NCBI RefSeq assembly: GCF_003858395.1
Contig: NZ_QWEV01000005.1
Coordinates: 3,968,001 to 4,032,000, forward strand
Source: Acidipila sp. EB88
GTDB lineage: Bacteria > Acidobacteriota > Terriglobia > Terriglobales > Acidobacteriaceae
Direction of reading: 5' to 3'
Length of the DNA: 64,000 nucleotides
The translations under genes were made by a program, and so were the position numbers. The notes beneath the pieces were generated by a model. That model worked only from the letters and a program-made list of their open reading frames with translations. It made no database searches and had not been told where the DNA came from. Shown here one piece after another: positions 8,167-19,912 of the stretch. Within the stretch, counting starts at the first letter, position 1; every line of letters starts with the position of its first letter.

Positions 8167-9477
8167 TTGATTCGACGCTACACGCGGCCCGCGATGGGCA
8201 AGATCTGGACGGATGAGAGCAAGTACCGCGCATGGCTTGCCGTGGAGGTTGCAGCAAGCGAAGTGCTGGCGGACGCAGGCATCGTGCCGCAGCAAGCCGC
8301 TGCCGCCATTCGTGACCGGGGCGACTTTGAGCTGGAACGGATTGAAGCAATCGAGGCTGAAGTTCGGCACGATGTGATCGCATTTACCACCGCGGTCGCT
8401 GAAAAGATCGGGCCTGAGTCGCGCTGGCTGCACTACGGGCTGACCTCAAACGACATCGTCGACACCGCGCAGGCACTGCAGGTCAAGTCCGCATCGGCCA
8501 TCCTTCGCGAGGACCTGGTCGCCCTGGCCGCCGTGCTGAAGCGCCGCGCGCTCGAGTTCCAGCACACGCCAGTGATCGGTCGCACCCACGGGGTCCATGC
8601 CGAACCCACGACATTTGGCCTGAAGCTGCTGAACTGGTACGCCGAGACCGAGCGCAACATCGTGCGCTTCGACGCAGCCGCGGAAGGAATGCGCGTAGGC
8701 AAGTTGTCGGGCGCAGTGGGCACCTTTGGGCACCTCAAGCCGGAGCACGAGGAAGCGATTTGCGCAAAGCTCGGGCTTGAGCCCGCGCCTGTGGCTACGC
8801 AGGTGCTGCAGCGCGATCGCCACGCGCACTACATCTCCACACTCGCGATCATCACCTCGACGCTCGACAAGATTGCAACCGAGGTGCGGCATCTGCAACG
8901 CACCGAGGTCCGAGAAGCTTCGGAGTTTTTCTCGGAAAAGCAAAAGGGTTCGTCGGCGATGCCGCACAAGAAGAACCCCATCCTGTCCGAGCAGATCTCG
9001 GGCCTGGCCCGGGTAGTGCGTTCGAATGCACAGGCTGCTTACGAGAACATCGCACTCTGGCATGAGCGTGACATTTCGCACTCGTCGGTTGAGCGCGTGA
9101 TCCTGCCCGACTCGACGATCCTCACCGACTACCTGCTCAACAAGACAGCGACATTGATCGACCAGCTACTGGTGTACCCGGAACGCATGATGCGCAACCT
9201 CGAGAGTACCGGCGGCCTGATCTTCAGCGGCCAGTTGCTCTTGGATCTTGCAGAGGCCGGCATGCTGCGTGAAGATGCGTACCGGCTGGTGCAAGGCTAC
9301 GCGATGCGCGCCTGGAAGGATGACCTGGTCTTCCGTGACCTCGTGGCCACCGATGCGCAGATCACCGCGTTGCTCTCGCCGGAGAAGCTGGCCAAAACGT
9401 TTGATCTCCACCGACAGCTCGGCAACGTGGACGCTATCTTCTCTCGCGTCTTCAAAGTGAGCGAAGCCAGGAGCTAA
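8167..9477 (+). CDS. purB: Adenylosuccinate lyase
   Basis: A 436-residue fumarase/aspartase-superfamily enzyme that cleaves SAICAR to AICAR, and adenylosuccinate to AMP, in purine synthesis. The family signature is SSAMPHKKNPI at about residue 263; the catalytic His is in GRTHGVHAEPTTFG, and HYGLTSNDIVDTA is also conserved. TTG at 8167 is chosen because it gives the family N-terminus (IRRYTRPAMGKIW) and is preceded by AAGGAAG; the ATG at 8098 would add 23 atypical residues. The ubiX start lies one base beyond the purB stop. Confidence 0.96.
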   Translation: MIRRYTRPAMGKIWTDESKYRAWLAVEVAASEVLADAGIVPQQAAAAIRDRGDFELERIEAIEAEVRHDVIAFTTAVAEKIGPESRWLHYGLTSNDIVDTAQALQVKSASAILREDLVALAAVLKRRALEFQHTPVIGRTHGVHAEPTTFGLKLLNWYAETERNIVRFDAAAEGMRVGKLSGAVGTFGHLKPEHEEAICAKLGLEPAPVATQVLQRDRHAHYISTLAIITSTLDKIATEVRHLQRTEVREASEFFSEKQKGSSAMPHKKNPILSEQISGLARVVRSNAQAAYENIALWHERDISHSSVERVILPDSTILTDYLLNKTATLIDQLLVYPERMMRNLESTGGLIFSGQLLLDLAEAGMLREDAYRLVQGYAMRAWKDDLVFRDLVATDAQITALLSPEKLAKTFDLHRQLGNVDAIFSRVFKVSEARS

Positions 9478-9478
9478 C

Positions 9479-10066
9479 GTGCACGTCACGGTCGGGATTA
9501 CGGGTGCAAGCGGCGCGGCATTCGCGCAGCAACTCCTGCTTGCGCTCGAGCAGGATGCACGGGTCGACAAAGTGCACTGCGTGGCGAGTGAAAGCTCGCT
9601 GCGCGTGCTCGCCGAGGAGCTGGGATTCAGCGGCCGCAGCCAGTTGATTGAGAAGCTGCTCGGCGCCCCGTCCACCAAGATTGAACAGTTAGTCGAGAAT
9701 GACATTGGCGCCGGCATCGCGAGCGGCAGCTACCCTTCGGCCGGGATGATCGTGCTGCCCTGCAGCATGGGCACGCTTGCGAGCATTGCGAACGGTTTCG
9801 CGCAGAACCTCATCGGCCGCGCCGCGGACGTCTGCCTCAAGGAGCGCAGGCCGTTGATCCTGTGCGTGCGCGAAACGCCCTTCAACAAGATCCACCTGCG
9901 CAACATGTCGCTCGCCGCGGATGCAGGCGCGGTGATCTTCCCTGTCATTCCCGCTTTCTACAACCGGCCTATCGACTCAACAGAGATGGCGCGGCAGTTT
10001 GCGTTTCGGGTGCTGGCACACTTCGGGCTGCCACAGCCGGAGATGTACCGCTGGAAAGCAGAGTAA
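9479..10066 (+). CDS. ubiX: UbiX family flavin prenyltransferase
   Basis: A 195-residue flavoprotein predicted to prenylate FMN to prenyl-FMN, the cofactor of UbiD-type decarboxylases. The N-terminus VTVGITGASGAAFAQQLL and the phosphate-binding IVLPCSMGTLASIANGFAQNLI are typical, as is LCVRETPFNKIHLRNM. No ubiD partner is in the window. The GTG start follows the purB stop by one base, so purB-ubiX are probably one transcript. UbiX can serve quinone synthesis or aromatic acid decarboxylation. Confidence 0.93.
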   Translation: MHVTVGITGASGAAFAQQLLLALEQDARVDKVHCVASESSLRVLAEELGFSGRSQLIEKLLGAPSTKIEQLVENDIGAGIASGSYPSAGMIVLPCSMGTLASIANGFAQNLIGRAADVCLKERRPLILCVRETPFNKIHLRNMSLAADAGAVIFPVIPAFYNRPIDSTEMARQFAFRVLAHFGLPQPEMYRWKAE

Positions 10067-11161
10067 GTGCCGCGTCGGCATCTTTCGCTGGCCGCGTGCA
10101 GTGCCTTGCTGCTGATCGGCCTGCAGTCAGGCTGTGGCCATGGCGAACACCGCCTGCGGCACGGTGCTGCCCTGGGGCTTTCGCGATACTACAATCCGCT
10201 CGCCTCGAGCAATCCAGCGAGTAGCGACGTGATCCCGGTGCACGATCCAAGCCTTGCGCGCGCGGCGGACGGCACCTATGTCGCGTTCACCACGGACCTG
10301 CCGTTCCTGCACAGCCGGCAGCTTCTCGCGATGCGCTGCTCTCGCGATCTGCTTGTCTGGCACAGTTGCGGTTACGTATTTCCCACCATGCCGGAGTGGG
10401 CAAGGCAGGAGTTTCCGGAAGCCGTCGGCCTGTGGGCGCCGGACATTTCCTACTTCAATGGCCAGTACCACCTGTACTACACGGTCTCAAGCCTCGGATC
10501 GCAGCACTCCGCCATCGCACTGGCCACGAGTCCTACGCTCGATCCCGCAGCACCTGGTTTCCACTGGACAGATCGTGGCGTCATCCTGCGATCCCACACC
10601 GGCGACGACTTCAACGCGATCGATGCTGCCATCCTGGTGGACCCCGGCGACCCTGCACGCATCTGGCTCACGTATGGCTCGTTCTGGCATGGCATCTTCC
10701 AGCAGGAAGTCCAAGCATCGACCGGTCGACTGGTGGCCAACAGCACTCGCTACCACCTGGCCGAGCAGCCCTCGGACCGCGAGGGCGCAATCGAAGGCAG
10801 TGCCATGGTGGCACATCACGGCTGGTACTACCTGTTTGCCTCGGTCGGGATCTGTTGTGCAATGCCTATTGAGCGCGATACCTACCAGCAGATCGTGGGG
10901 CGCTCGCGCAGCCCGCACGGTCCGTTTGTTGCGGAGGACGGCAGCCCGCTGCTCAGGGGCGGCGGCACGATCCTGCTCACCAGCGACGAACACTGGCTCG
11001 CACCGGGTGGCGGCAGCCTCTTGCTTCAGGGCGAGGATGTATGGCTCGCCTTCCATGCGTTAGACCGCCGCAACCAGGGCGCGCTCAACCTGTGGGTCGA
11101 GCACGTTGAGTGGCGCGACGACTGGCCGGTGCTCACACCTCAAGCCGCGCCCATGCGATAG
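10067..11161 (+). CDS. Glycoside hydrolase family 43 lipoprotein (arabinanase-like)
   Basis: A 364-residue five-bladed beta-propeller enzyme. The likely catalytic residues of GH43 are present: Asp60 (VHDPSLA, base), Asp186 (NAIDAAI, pKa modulator) and Glu243 (IEGSAM, acid). The layout fits endo- or exo-arabinan hydrolases (subfamilies 4-6). An N-terminal signal with lipobox LQSGC (Cys23) suggests lipid anchoring outside the inner membrane. GTG at 10067 directly follows the ubiX stop. It would degrade arabinan or arabinose-containing plant polysaccharide; specificity is inferred from the family. It ends 6 bases from a convergent gene. Confidence 0.88.
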   Translation: MPRRHLSLAACSALLLIGLQSGCGHGEHRLRHGAALGLSRYYNPLASSNPASSDVIPVHDPSLARAADGTYVAFTTDLPFLHSRQLLAMRCSRDLLVWHSCGYVFPTMPEWARQEFPEAVGLWAPDISYFNGQYHLYYTVSSLGSQHSAIALATSPTLDPAAPGFHWTDRGVILRSHTGDDFNAIDAAILVDPGDPARIWLTYGSFWHGIFQQEVQASTGRLVANSTRYHLAEQPSDREGAIEGSAMVAHHGWYYLFASVGICCAMPIERDTYQQIVGRSRSPHGPFVAEDGSPLLRGGGTILLTSDEHWLAPGGGSLLLQGEDVWLAFHALDRRNQGALNLWVEHVEWRDDWPVLTPQAAPMR

Positions 11162-11167
11162 ACGAGG

Positions 11168-11839
11168 TTACTGCTGCGGTGTTGTGGTTCCGCCCTGCTG
11201 CGGTGTGGCCGACTGACGCAGCCGCTGCAGCTCCTCCAGCATCTGCTGCGGAGTCTTGATCTGCTGCGGTGACGATGCCGCGGCGGCGGGCAATGGGCTC
11301 GCCAAAGGCTGCGGCACGGGGGGCTGTTCGACCGGTTCCTGTTCGTCGTCTTCGGCAGCAGCCTGGGTCGGAGTGCGCGCGGCGGCCGCGCCCGGGGCAA
11401 TCGTAGTGCGCGCACTCAGGATCACTTCGCGCGGAGAACCATCCGGCCGCCTGCCGGAGATCAGAACGTTGTAGCCCGAATCATCCAGGAGCGCGCCAAG
11501 GACATCCTGCGGGTTCCCCGGACCGTAGACGCCGAAGATGCGTTCATCCCTGCCGAGACCCTCAACCTTGGTTCCGGTCTGGCTCTCAAGCGTATGCAGG
11601 ATCGACAGCAGGCTGCTGTTGGTCGCCCGAATGGTCAAGCGCCCGGAACTGAGATCGATCTGTGCCGGCGTGGGAGGCTGGTCGAGCATGGACAGCAGCT
11701 TCGGCTGTGCTGGTGCGGTCGGCATCACCGCTGTGGCAGGGGCCAAGCCGGGCGCAGTCGGCACCTGAGCGAGGACCGGGGCCGCCGGCAGACAGCCGGC
11801 AAAGCAGATTGCCGCAACACTACGAGGTCCCAGACGCAT
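11168..11839 (-). CDS. Secreted STN-domain (secretin/TonB N-terminus-like) protein
   Basis: A 223-residue exported protein. The start at 11839 has GGGAAGGA upstream and yields a clean signal peptide ending near VLAQ. Residues from about 60 to 145 (LTIRATNSSLLSILHTLES ... DVLGALLDDSGYNVLI) form an STN/secretin-N-like module of the kind found at the start of secretins and TonB receptors. The last 75 residues are Pro/Gln/Ala-rich and low complexity. There is no beta-barrel or secretin domain, so it is not a pore. Function unknown; it may be a periplasmic adaptor. Confidence 0.75.
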   Translation of the reverse strand: MRLGPRSVAAICFAGCLPAAPVLAQVPTAPGLAPATAVMPTAPAQPKLLSMLDQPPTPAQIDLSSGRLTIRATNSSLLSILHTLESQTGTKVEGLGRDERIFGVYGPGNPQDVLGALLDDSGYNVLISGRRPDGSPREVILSARTTIAPGAAAARTPTQAAAEDDEQEPVEQPPVPQPLASPLPAAAASSPQQIKTPQQMLEELQRLRQSATPQQGGTTTPQQ

Positions 11840-12000
11840 GCTCGTCCTTCCCATACAGCTTTCATTTGGCTGGCCGTGAGCAGCCAAACGCTCACTCACG
11901 GGAGCCATCAATCCTGCATCGCCGAGTTCCGGAGAACCCGAACGCGACGCCGGTGTTGCAAAAAATGATCAGCGCTTCTCTGTACTAGACTAGCAGTGCA

Positions 12001-13062
12001 ATGCGGCGGTTATCAGCGTGCGTGAGGTATTTCGAAGTGACCAAGGGGCGGAGGTTCTCAGCGGTGCGGGTCGGCATGGTGCTGGCGCTGCTGCTTCTGC
12101 CGGCTGCATATGGCCGCACGGCGCACGCAGTGTCCTGCACTACTGGCGCGGCCCTTGCCGGCGACCAGCGTTCCGCTCTTTTTGATGCGGCGCACCAGTT
12201 GGGCGGAGCAGTGCTGCGTGGAGATGCCGCGGCGCTGAAAGCTGCGACCATTCCGAGTGTTGCCGGCAACTTCGACGGCATTGCCGCCACCGTACAGGGG
12301 TTGACCGCGCAGTTGCAGGGCGCGACGCTCACCGTGACCAGCCTCTACGGGCTCAACGCGGACGACCTCAAGGGTTCCGAAGATGATGTCCAGTTCTTCT
12401 GCAGTGTTCCTGGCGCGCCCTTACTGGTCACCGTCACACTAAGCGAGCTGCCGAAAGGTCAGTTCGCGCTGGCGATTCTGCATGCCACGGGCGTGCCACA
12501 GGCGCAGCAGTTTGCACTCATCCTGCAGAACACCGGCACGGCTACCCCACACTGGCAGCTTGCGGGCTTTTTCGTGCGGCCGCTCACCATGGATGGCCAT
12601 GACAGCACATGGTTCTGGCAGCAGGCGCGCGTGTTCAAGAGCAGGAACCAGCCCTGGAGCGCGTTTTTCTATGACCAGGCCGCCGACTACCTCGCGCGGC
12701 CGGCCGATCTGTTCACCAGCAACAACCTGCAGAAGCTCAGCCGGGAGACTGCCGCCGTGGAGCCTGCCGGACTGCCGGGGAAGAACCCCATGATGCTGCC
12801 CGCCGGGGACCGGAGCTTCGCAATCACAGGCCTGCGCGCGGACGCTACCCTGCATGCGCTGGACTTGCGGATCGACGCGAAAGTCGAGAGCGTAAGCGAC
12901 CCGGTAACCGCGCGTAAAGACGCGTTGACCCTGATGACCGCCCTGCTGCAGCAGCATCCCGAGCTCAGGTCGAACTTTCACGGTCTCTGGGTCTACGAAA
13001 GCACAGCTGCCGGGCAGACCTTTGCCGTGGAACAACCTATGTCCGCGTTAGTATTGCCGTGA
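12001..13062 (+). CDS. Exported protein of unknown function
   Basis: A 353-residue protein with a hydrophobic signal segment (VGMVLALLLLPAAYG, about residues 24-38) and predicted cleavage near AHA. The mature part has two beta-rich regions (QLQGATLTVTSLYGL and LLVTVTLSELPKGQFALAIL), then a helical Trp/Tyr-rich stretch (DSTWFWQQARVFKSRNQPW). No recognised domain. It overlaps the nitroreductase start by four bases, so the two are probably cotranslated. Two cysteines (CTTG and FFCS) could form a disulfide. ATG at 12001 is the likely start but no strong ribosome binding site is visible. Confidence 0.7.
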   Translation: MRRLSACVRYFEVTKGRRFSAVRVGMVLALLLLPAAYGRTAHAVSCTTGAALAGDQRSALFDAAHQLGGAVLRGDAAALKAATIPSVAGNFDGIAATVQGLTAQLQGATLTVTSLYGLNADDLKGSEDDVQFFCSVPGAPLLVTVTLSELPKGQFALAILHATGVPQAQQFALILQNTGTATPHWQLAGFFVRPLTMDGHDSTWFWQQARVFKSRNQPWSAFFYDQAADYLARPADLFTSNNLQKLSRETAAVEPAGLPGKNPMMLPAGDRSFAITGLRADATLHALDLRIDAKVESVSDPVTARKDALTLMTALLQQHPELRSNFHGLWVYESTAAGQTFAVEQPMSALVLP

Positions 13063-13721
13063 TGCGCTCTGCCCCTAAACCTTTTCTGCAGCTGGCCGCG
13101 GAGCGGCGTTCTACCCCCGCGTTTGATGGCACCCCCGTGCCGGAGGAGGACCTCCAGGCTATCCTCAGCGCCGGCCTGCAGGCTCCCAGCAGTTACAACC
13201 TGCAGCCCTGGCGTTTTTTCGTTGTACGCAGCGCAGAAGGAAGGAAGCGTCTGCGCATCGCCTGCTTCAACCAGGGCAAGGTTGAAGAAGCACCGGTCGT
13301 GATCGTTGCCTGTGGGGACGCGGACGGCTGGCGCAATGGGGACATGGAGGAGATGCTTCGCCTGGGGCGAGAGGGCGGCATGCCTGAGAGCTACCTTGAA
13401 CAAGTGCGCAGCAATGTCCCGACCTACCTGCGGGATCATCCGAATCTCAGCGCGTGGCTGAACCGACAGGTAATGCTTGCCTTCACCACGATGATGTGGG
13501 CTGCGGAGTCGCTGGGCTACCACACGGCACCGATGGAAGGCTTTGACTCGGCGCGCGTTCGCAGCAGCCTTAAGCTGCCGCTCAGCTATGAACCGGTCGC
13601 ATTGCTGGTGATCGGGCATGCGCAGGGCAAAGCCAAGACTAACGGCGGTCGCTTCCCGCGGGTACGTACTGTGTTTGAAGAGGAGTATCCAAGGCCGCTG
13701 CCAAGCTCCATCCCGGAGTAG
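13059..13721 (+). CDS. Nitroreductase family protein
   Basis: A 220-residue FMN-dependent oxidoreductase of the nitroreductase fold. RRSTPAFDGTPVPEEDLQ at the start, APSSYNLQPWRFFVV (FMN phosphate and isoalloxazine contacts) and the C-terminal VALLVIGHAQGKA are conserved positions. Substrate cannot be predicted; members reduce nitroaromatics, quinones or enones with NAD(P)H. GTG at 13059 overlaps the preceding stop; ATG at 13062 is equally possible. The family usually acts as a cytosolic dimer. Confidence 0.88.
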   Translation: MMRSAPKPFLQLAAERRSTPAFDGTPVPEEDLQAILSAGLQAPSSYNLQPWRFFVVRSAEGRKRLRIACFNQGKVEEAPVVIVACGDADGWRNGDMEEMLRLGREGGMPESYLEQVRSNVPTYLRDHPNLSAWLNRQVMLAFTTMMWAAESLGYHTAPMEGFDSARVRSSLKLPLSYEPVALLVIGHAQGKAKTNGGRFPRVRTVFEEEYPRPLPSSIPE

Positions 13722-13837
13722 GCGCCCTGGCGTTTGGATCTGGTTCAATCGGGCCTGGCGCGAGACGCTCCGGGAGAGCGATGCAGAGGATCACGGGCAG
13801 CTACATGCCTGCCAGGCGCAGAGACCCGTGCGTCAAC

Positions 13838-14014
13838 CTAGAGGGCAGATGCCTTTTCAAGCTTCGCGCTCATCCGGCCTTCCGCAACAGATCCGGCATG
13901 CAGCTTCAACAGGCTGAAAGCCGCGCGGCAAAGGGAGTGCGCCACAAAGACGCCAAATCCGAGGGAAGCCATGATGGCACAGACCAGCATGAAGAGATTA
14001 AGAAGATCCTGCAT
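13838..14014 (-). CDS. Small single-span membrane protein
   Basis: A 58-residue protein read from the ATG at 14014, with GGGAGA about 11 bases upstream. It begins MQDLLNLFMLVCAIMASLGF, a hydrophobic helix that continues to about residue 30, followed by a short basic and helical tail. Similar short membrane proteins are, in my recollection, common in Acidobacteria. Function unknown. It is divergent from uvrA, whose promoter region it shares. Confidence 0.55.
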   Translation of the reverse strand: MQDLLNLFMLVCAIMASLGFGVFVAHSLCRAAFSLLKLHAGSVAEGRMSAKLEKASAL

Positions 14015-14085
14015 AGGTGACTGTCTCCCAAAGCTTAGGATGCCAAGCCCCGGAAATCTGACGCTTGCCCATCCCAATGTTTATC

Positions 14086-14103
14086 CTGTGAGGATTCTCA
14101 CAG
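14086..14103. promoter_or_regulatory. Perfect palindrome upstream of uvrA (candidate operator)
   Basis: CTGTGAG-gatt-CTCACAG, a perfect 7-bp inverted repeat with a 4-base centre, starting 140 bases before uvrA and ending 11 bases before the candidate -35 box. It resembles an SOS box half-site pair (CTGT/ACAG), but the spacing is two bases longer than the E. coli LexA site, so the regulator is unknown. Confidence 0.5.
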
Positions 14104-14114
14104 AAATCGCCGGA

Positions 14115-14143
14115 TTGACCGTATAAACCTCTGTCAATAAGCT
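14115..14143 (+). promoter_or_regulatory. Candidate sigma-70 promoter of uvrA
   Basis: TTGACC at 14115-14120, 17-base spacer, TAAGCT at 14138-14143. The spacer contains GTCAA at 14133-14137, which makes an inverted repeat with the TTGAC of the -35 box. Transcription would start about 75 bases before the uvrA ATG. Confidence 0.45.
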
Positions 14144-14225
14144 GGGGAGGGATCACCGAAGGCACCGCAGGCAGTGCCTTGCTTCCTCGGCCCCTCCCGG
14201 GCATCTGATCTCCACACGACAAATT

Positions 14226-17272
<3,047 letters not shown>

Positions 17273-17276
<4 letters not shown>

Positions 17277-18166
17277 TCTCACCCGAGGGACCAGCGACAC
17301 CACCCAGGCCAGAGGAGCACCCGCCGCAACCTCTCCCGCAGGCAGATGCGCCAGGCATCGTGGCGATTGGCCCGCACCTGGGGCATGCCTTGCTGCTGAT
17401 CGTGCTCGCGGTTGTGCTGGTATCAGCGGGCCAATTTCTTGCGCTGCTGGCGGCGCAGCAGCTGCACGTGGAAGGGCACCACTCTCTGCGCGGGTATGCC
17501 GACCTAATGCGCAATGACGCGCGCTGGCTCATTCCGTCAGAGGCATTAGGCTACCTGCTGGTGCTCGCCGCGGCGGTGCCAATCTTTCGCGCCATGTGGC
17601 ACCGGGGGTTCGCTGCTGGGGTGCACTGGAACCTAGCTGTGGCAAAACGCTACGCCGGGCGTCTTGTTCTGTGCGGGCTTGGCTGCGGCTGTTTGATCGC
17701 GCTGCTGGGCAGCCAGCTGCCCATGCCGCAGGATCCGCCCATCATGGCGGACATGATGCACTCGCCGGCCGGCGCGTGGATGATGCTGCTGTTCGGGGTC
17801 ACGGGCGCTCCACTCTTCGAAGAATTGGTATTCCGCGGCTTCCTGCTGCCGGCGTTTCTGAATGCCTTTCGATGGCTCTCGCAAAAGGGAGACCTGGCAC
17901 CATCGGCGGTACTCTGGCTCGGTGTTCCCTTTTCCGTGGTATTTACGAGCCTGCCGTTTGCGCTGCTGCACAGCCAGCAGGTTTCACACGCCTGGGCTCC
18001 CGTCGCTTTGATCGGGTTGATCTCGCTCGTGCTGTGCGTGGTGCGCCTCAGGTTGGACTCGTTGGCCAGCAGCACGCTGGTGCACTCCGCCTACAACTTC
18101 ACACTGTTTGCCGGGATCCTGGTGCAGACCTCCGGTTTCCGCCACCTGGATCGCCTGGCCCATTAA
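17273..18166 (+). CDS. CPBP family intramembrane metalloprotease
   Basis: A 297-residue multi-spanning membrane protein of the CAAX protease/bacteriocin-processing family. Motif 1 is [12 protein letters not shown] (EExxxR), motif 2 FALLHSQQ and motif 3 LVHSAYNF, which supply the glutamate and histidine residues of the active site. The N-terminal 30 residues are proline-rich and cytosolic. The GTG start overlaps the uvrA stop (GTGA). Substrate unknown; bacterial members can process peptides or scaffold membrane proteins. Confidence 0.88.
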
Positions 18167-18202
18167 CCTTTCACCATACTGTTCAAGCCCCGGAGCACGA
18201 TT

Positions 18203-18838
18203 GTGACCAGCACACACACCAAGGCGCATCCCCACGGCGATGCCGACCCGCGCACGAAGCTGCTTTCCCTGCTCGCGAAAATCTCCTTCAAGCTCGGTAG
18301 CTTCCAGCTTTCTTCGGGCGCAACCAGCGACTACTACATCGACTGTCGGATCACCACCCTGCATGCCGAGGGTGGCCGCCTGTGTGGTCTTGCGCTGTTT
18401 GACCTGCTGCATGCGCACAGCCTGCGACCGGCAGCGGTGGGCGGTCTTACCATGGGGGCCGATCCCGTGGTTTCTGCTATCGCGATTGCCAGCGCGCAGC
18501 GCGGCCACGAAGACAGCACGCAGCCGCTGGTGCATGGCTTCCTGGTGCGCAAGGAAGAAAAGGCACACGGCATGAAGCGCCGCATTGAAGGCTTCTTCGA
18601 GCCGGGTGCCCCGGTCGTGATCGTGGATGATGTCTGCACGACGGGCGCTTCCACCATCGACGCCATCGAAGCAGCGCGCGCGGCAGGCTTCCAGGTGATC
18701 GGCGCAGCCTGCTTAGTGGAGCGCACCGAGGCCGCCGGGCGCGGCGCAGTCGAGGCTGCCCTGGGCGGCGCTCCGTTCTTTGCTCTCTTCACGGCGAACG
18801 ACGTGCGGAAGGCGCATGTTGCGCAGCTGCCTTTGTAA
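18203..18838 (+). CDS. pyrE: Orotate phosphoribosyltransferase
   Basis: A 211-residue enzyme that joins orotate to PRPP, giving OMP in pyrimidine synthesis. FQLSSGATSDYYIDCR is the orotate-binding N-terminus and VIVDDVCTTGAST is the PRPP-binding loop; RKEEKAHGMKRRIEG is the flexible catalytic loop. GTG at 18203 is the likely start. It stands 36 bases after the protease gene and ends in a strong hairpin shared with the convergent OmpA-like gene. Confidence 0.96.
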   Translation: MTSTHTKAHPHGDADPRTKLLSLLAKISFKLGSFQLSSGATSDYYIDCRITTLHAEGGRLCGLALFDLLHAHSLRPAAVGGLTMGADPVVSAIAIASAQRGHEDSTQPLVHGFLVRKEEKAHGMKRRIEGFFEPGAPVVIVDDVCTTGASTIDAIEAARAAGFQVIGAACLVERTEAAGRGAVEAALGGAPFFALFTANDVRKAHVAQLPL

Positions 18839-18849
18839 GGGCAGCTGCG
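18822..18849. terminator. Hairpin overlapping the pyrE stop (bidirectional terminator)
   Basis: CGCAGCTGCC and GGCAGCTGCG form a perfect 10-bp stem with an 8-base loop. The pyrE stop codon lies in the loop. The hairpin sits between convergent pyrE and the OmpA-like gene; there is no clear T-run on either side. Confidence 0.55.
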
Positions 18850-18867
18850 TCTCTCCGGGGGAGGAGC

Positions 18868-19644
18868 CTAGGGGTGACCTGCCGCCGTTCCTGTAGAGGA
18901 GTTGCTGGTGGCATCGGCAGAAGTTTGATTGGAAAGCAACTGCACTTCCACGCGCCGGTTCAGAGCCCTGCCTGCTGCCGTGTTGTTGCTCGCGACAGCC
19001 TTGTCCTTGCCCAGTCCGATGAGGTAGAACCGGTGTGCAGGCACACCATACCGCGACGCAAGGTACTGCACCACGGCATCTGCCCGCTTGTCGCTGAGTT
19101 CGTAGTTGTAGGTTGCACTTCCCACCGAGTCTGTTCCGCCCGTGAGCTGCAGGATGTAGGAGCGTTGGGATCCAAGTCTCTGTCCCAGTTCATCCAGCTG
19201 AGCCTTGGCACTGCGGTTCAGTTCAGCCTTGTTGAAAGCGAAGTTCAGTGAGATGTCGTCAACCTTGCTGTAGGTGTCGAGGTTGGCCACAACACTGCTC
19301 AGGCTGCCGGCACGATGCACCGCATCCTGCGCGCTCTGCTGGGCCTGATTTGCTACCGTGCTCGCGCCAGTTGCGGATTGCTGGGCACTATCCGCACTGC
19401 TCTGCGCATTGGCAATGCCAGTTCCCGTGCGCTTGTCGAGGTCCTGCAGCGAGCGGTTGTTGGCCGCGGTCTTGTCATCCAGCTCGTTGGTCTGCTGGAT
19501 CACCGGGGCGGTTTGATTCCGCACATACTTCTTGGTGCTGCAGCCGCACACGCAGCCGAGGACCAGGACGCATGCGAGTGGGTACGTCAGAGTCTTGAAA
19601 ACGCGGCCTGGGGCGGCCAATTGATGCAGAGCGAGATCCTTCAA
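18868..19644 (-). CDS. OmpA family peptidoglycan-associated lipoprotein
   Basis: A 258-residue outer membrane-associated protein. TTG at 19644 has AAAGGATGG upstream and gives a short signal peptide with lipobox CGCS, so it is probably a lipoprotein. A coiled-coil or Ala/Gln/Ser-rich linker (about residues 50-120) leads to a C-terminal OmpA domain with TDSVGSATYNYELSDKRADAVVQYL and RALNRRVEV, which bind diaminopimelate of peptidoglycan. It would tether the outer membrane to the cell wall. Longer upstream reading adds Arg/Cys-rich residues that look non-coding. Confidence 0.87.
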   Translation of the reverse strand: MKDLALHQLAAPGRVFKTLTYPLACVLVLGCVCGCSTKKYVRNQTAPVIQQTNELDDKTAANNRSLQDLDKRTGTGIANAQSSADSAQQSATGASTVANQAQQSAQDAVHRAGSLSSVVANLDTYSKVDDISLNFAFNKAELNRSAKAQLDELGQRLGSQRSYILQLTGGTDSVGSATYNYELSDKRADAVVQYLASRYGVPAHRFYLIGLGKDKAVASNNTAAGRALNRRVEVQLLSNQTSADATSNSSTGTAAGHP

Positions 19645-19912
19645 TGCGAACCATCCTTTGCTGCGATGCGATCGTTGGCAGCGAGCGGAGTTTATGATGC
19701 ACCTCGCATGCCAAACCCGATCACAGGATACATGCGTTGATTGCACCGGCTTTGCGCGCGAGAGCCGGCGCGGTAGCACCCGCGAAGGGTGCCAAAAGCA
19801 GCCCTGCGCAGGTAGTTTTTACCGCACTGTAACGGTCCGCTGCCAACTCCGCCTGCCTGGCAAGGTTGATCGGCAGTGCAGCTCGCCGCGGCGCTAGGAT
19901 AGAAGGTACTCC

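Noticed and set aside
13781..14020. Plus-strand 79-codon frame overlapping the small membrane protein gene
   Set aside because: No ribosome binding site and polar, random composition; the minus-strand frame has a membrane helix and start signal.
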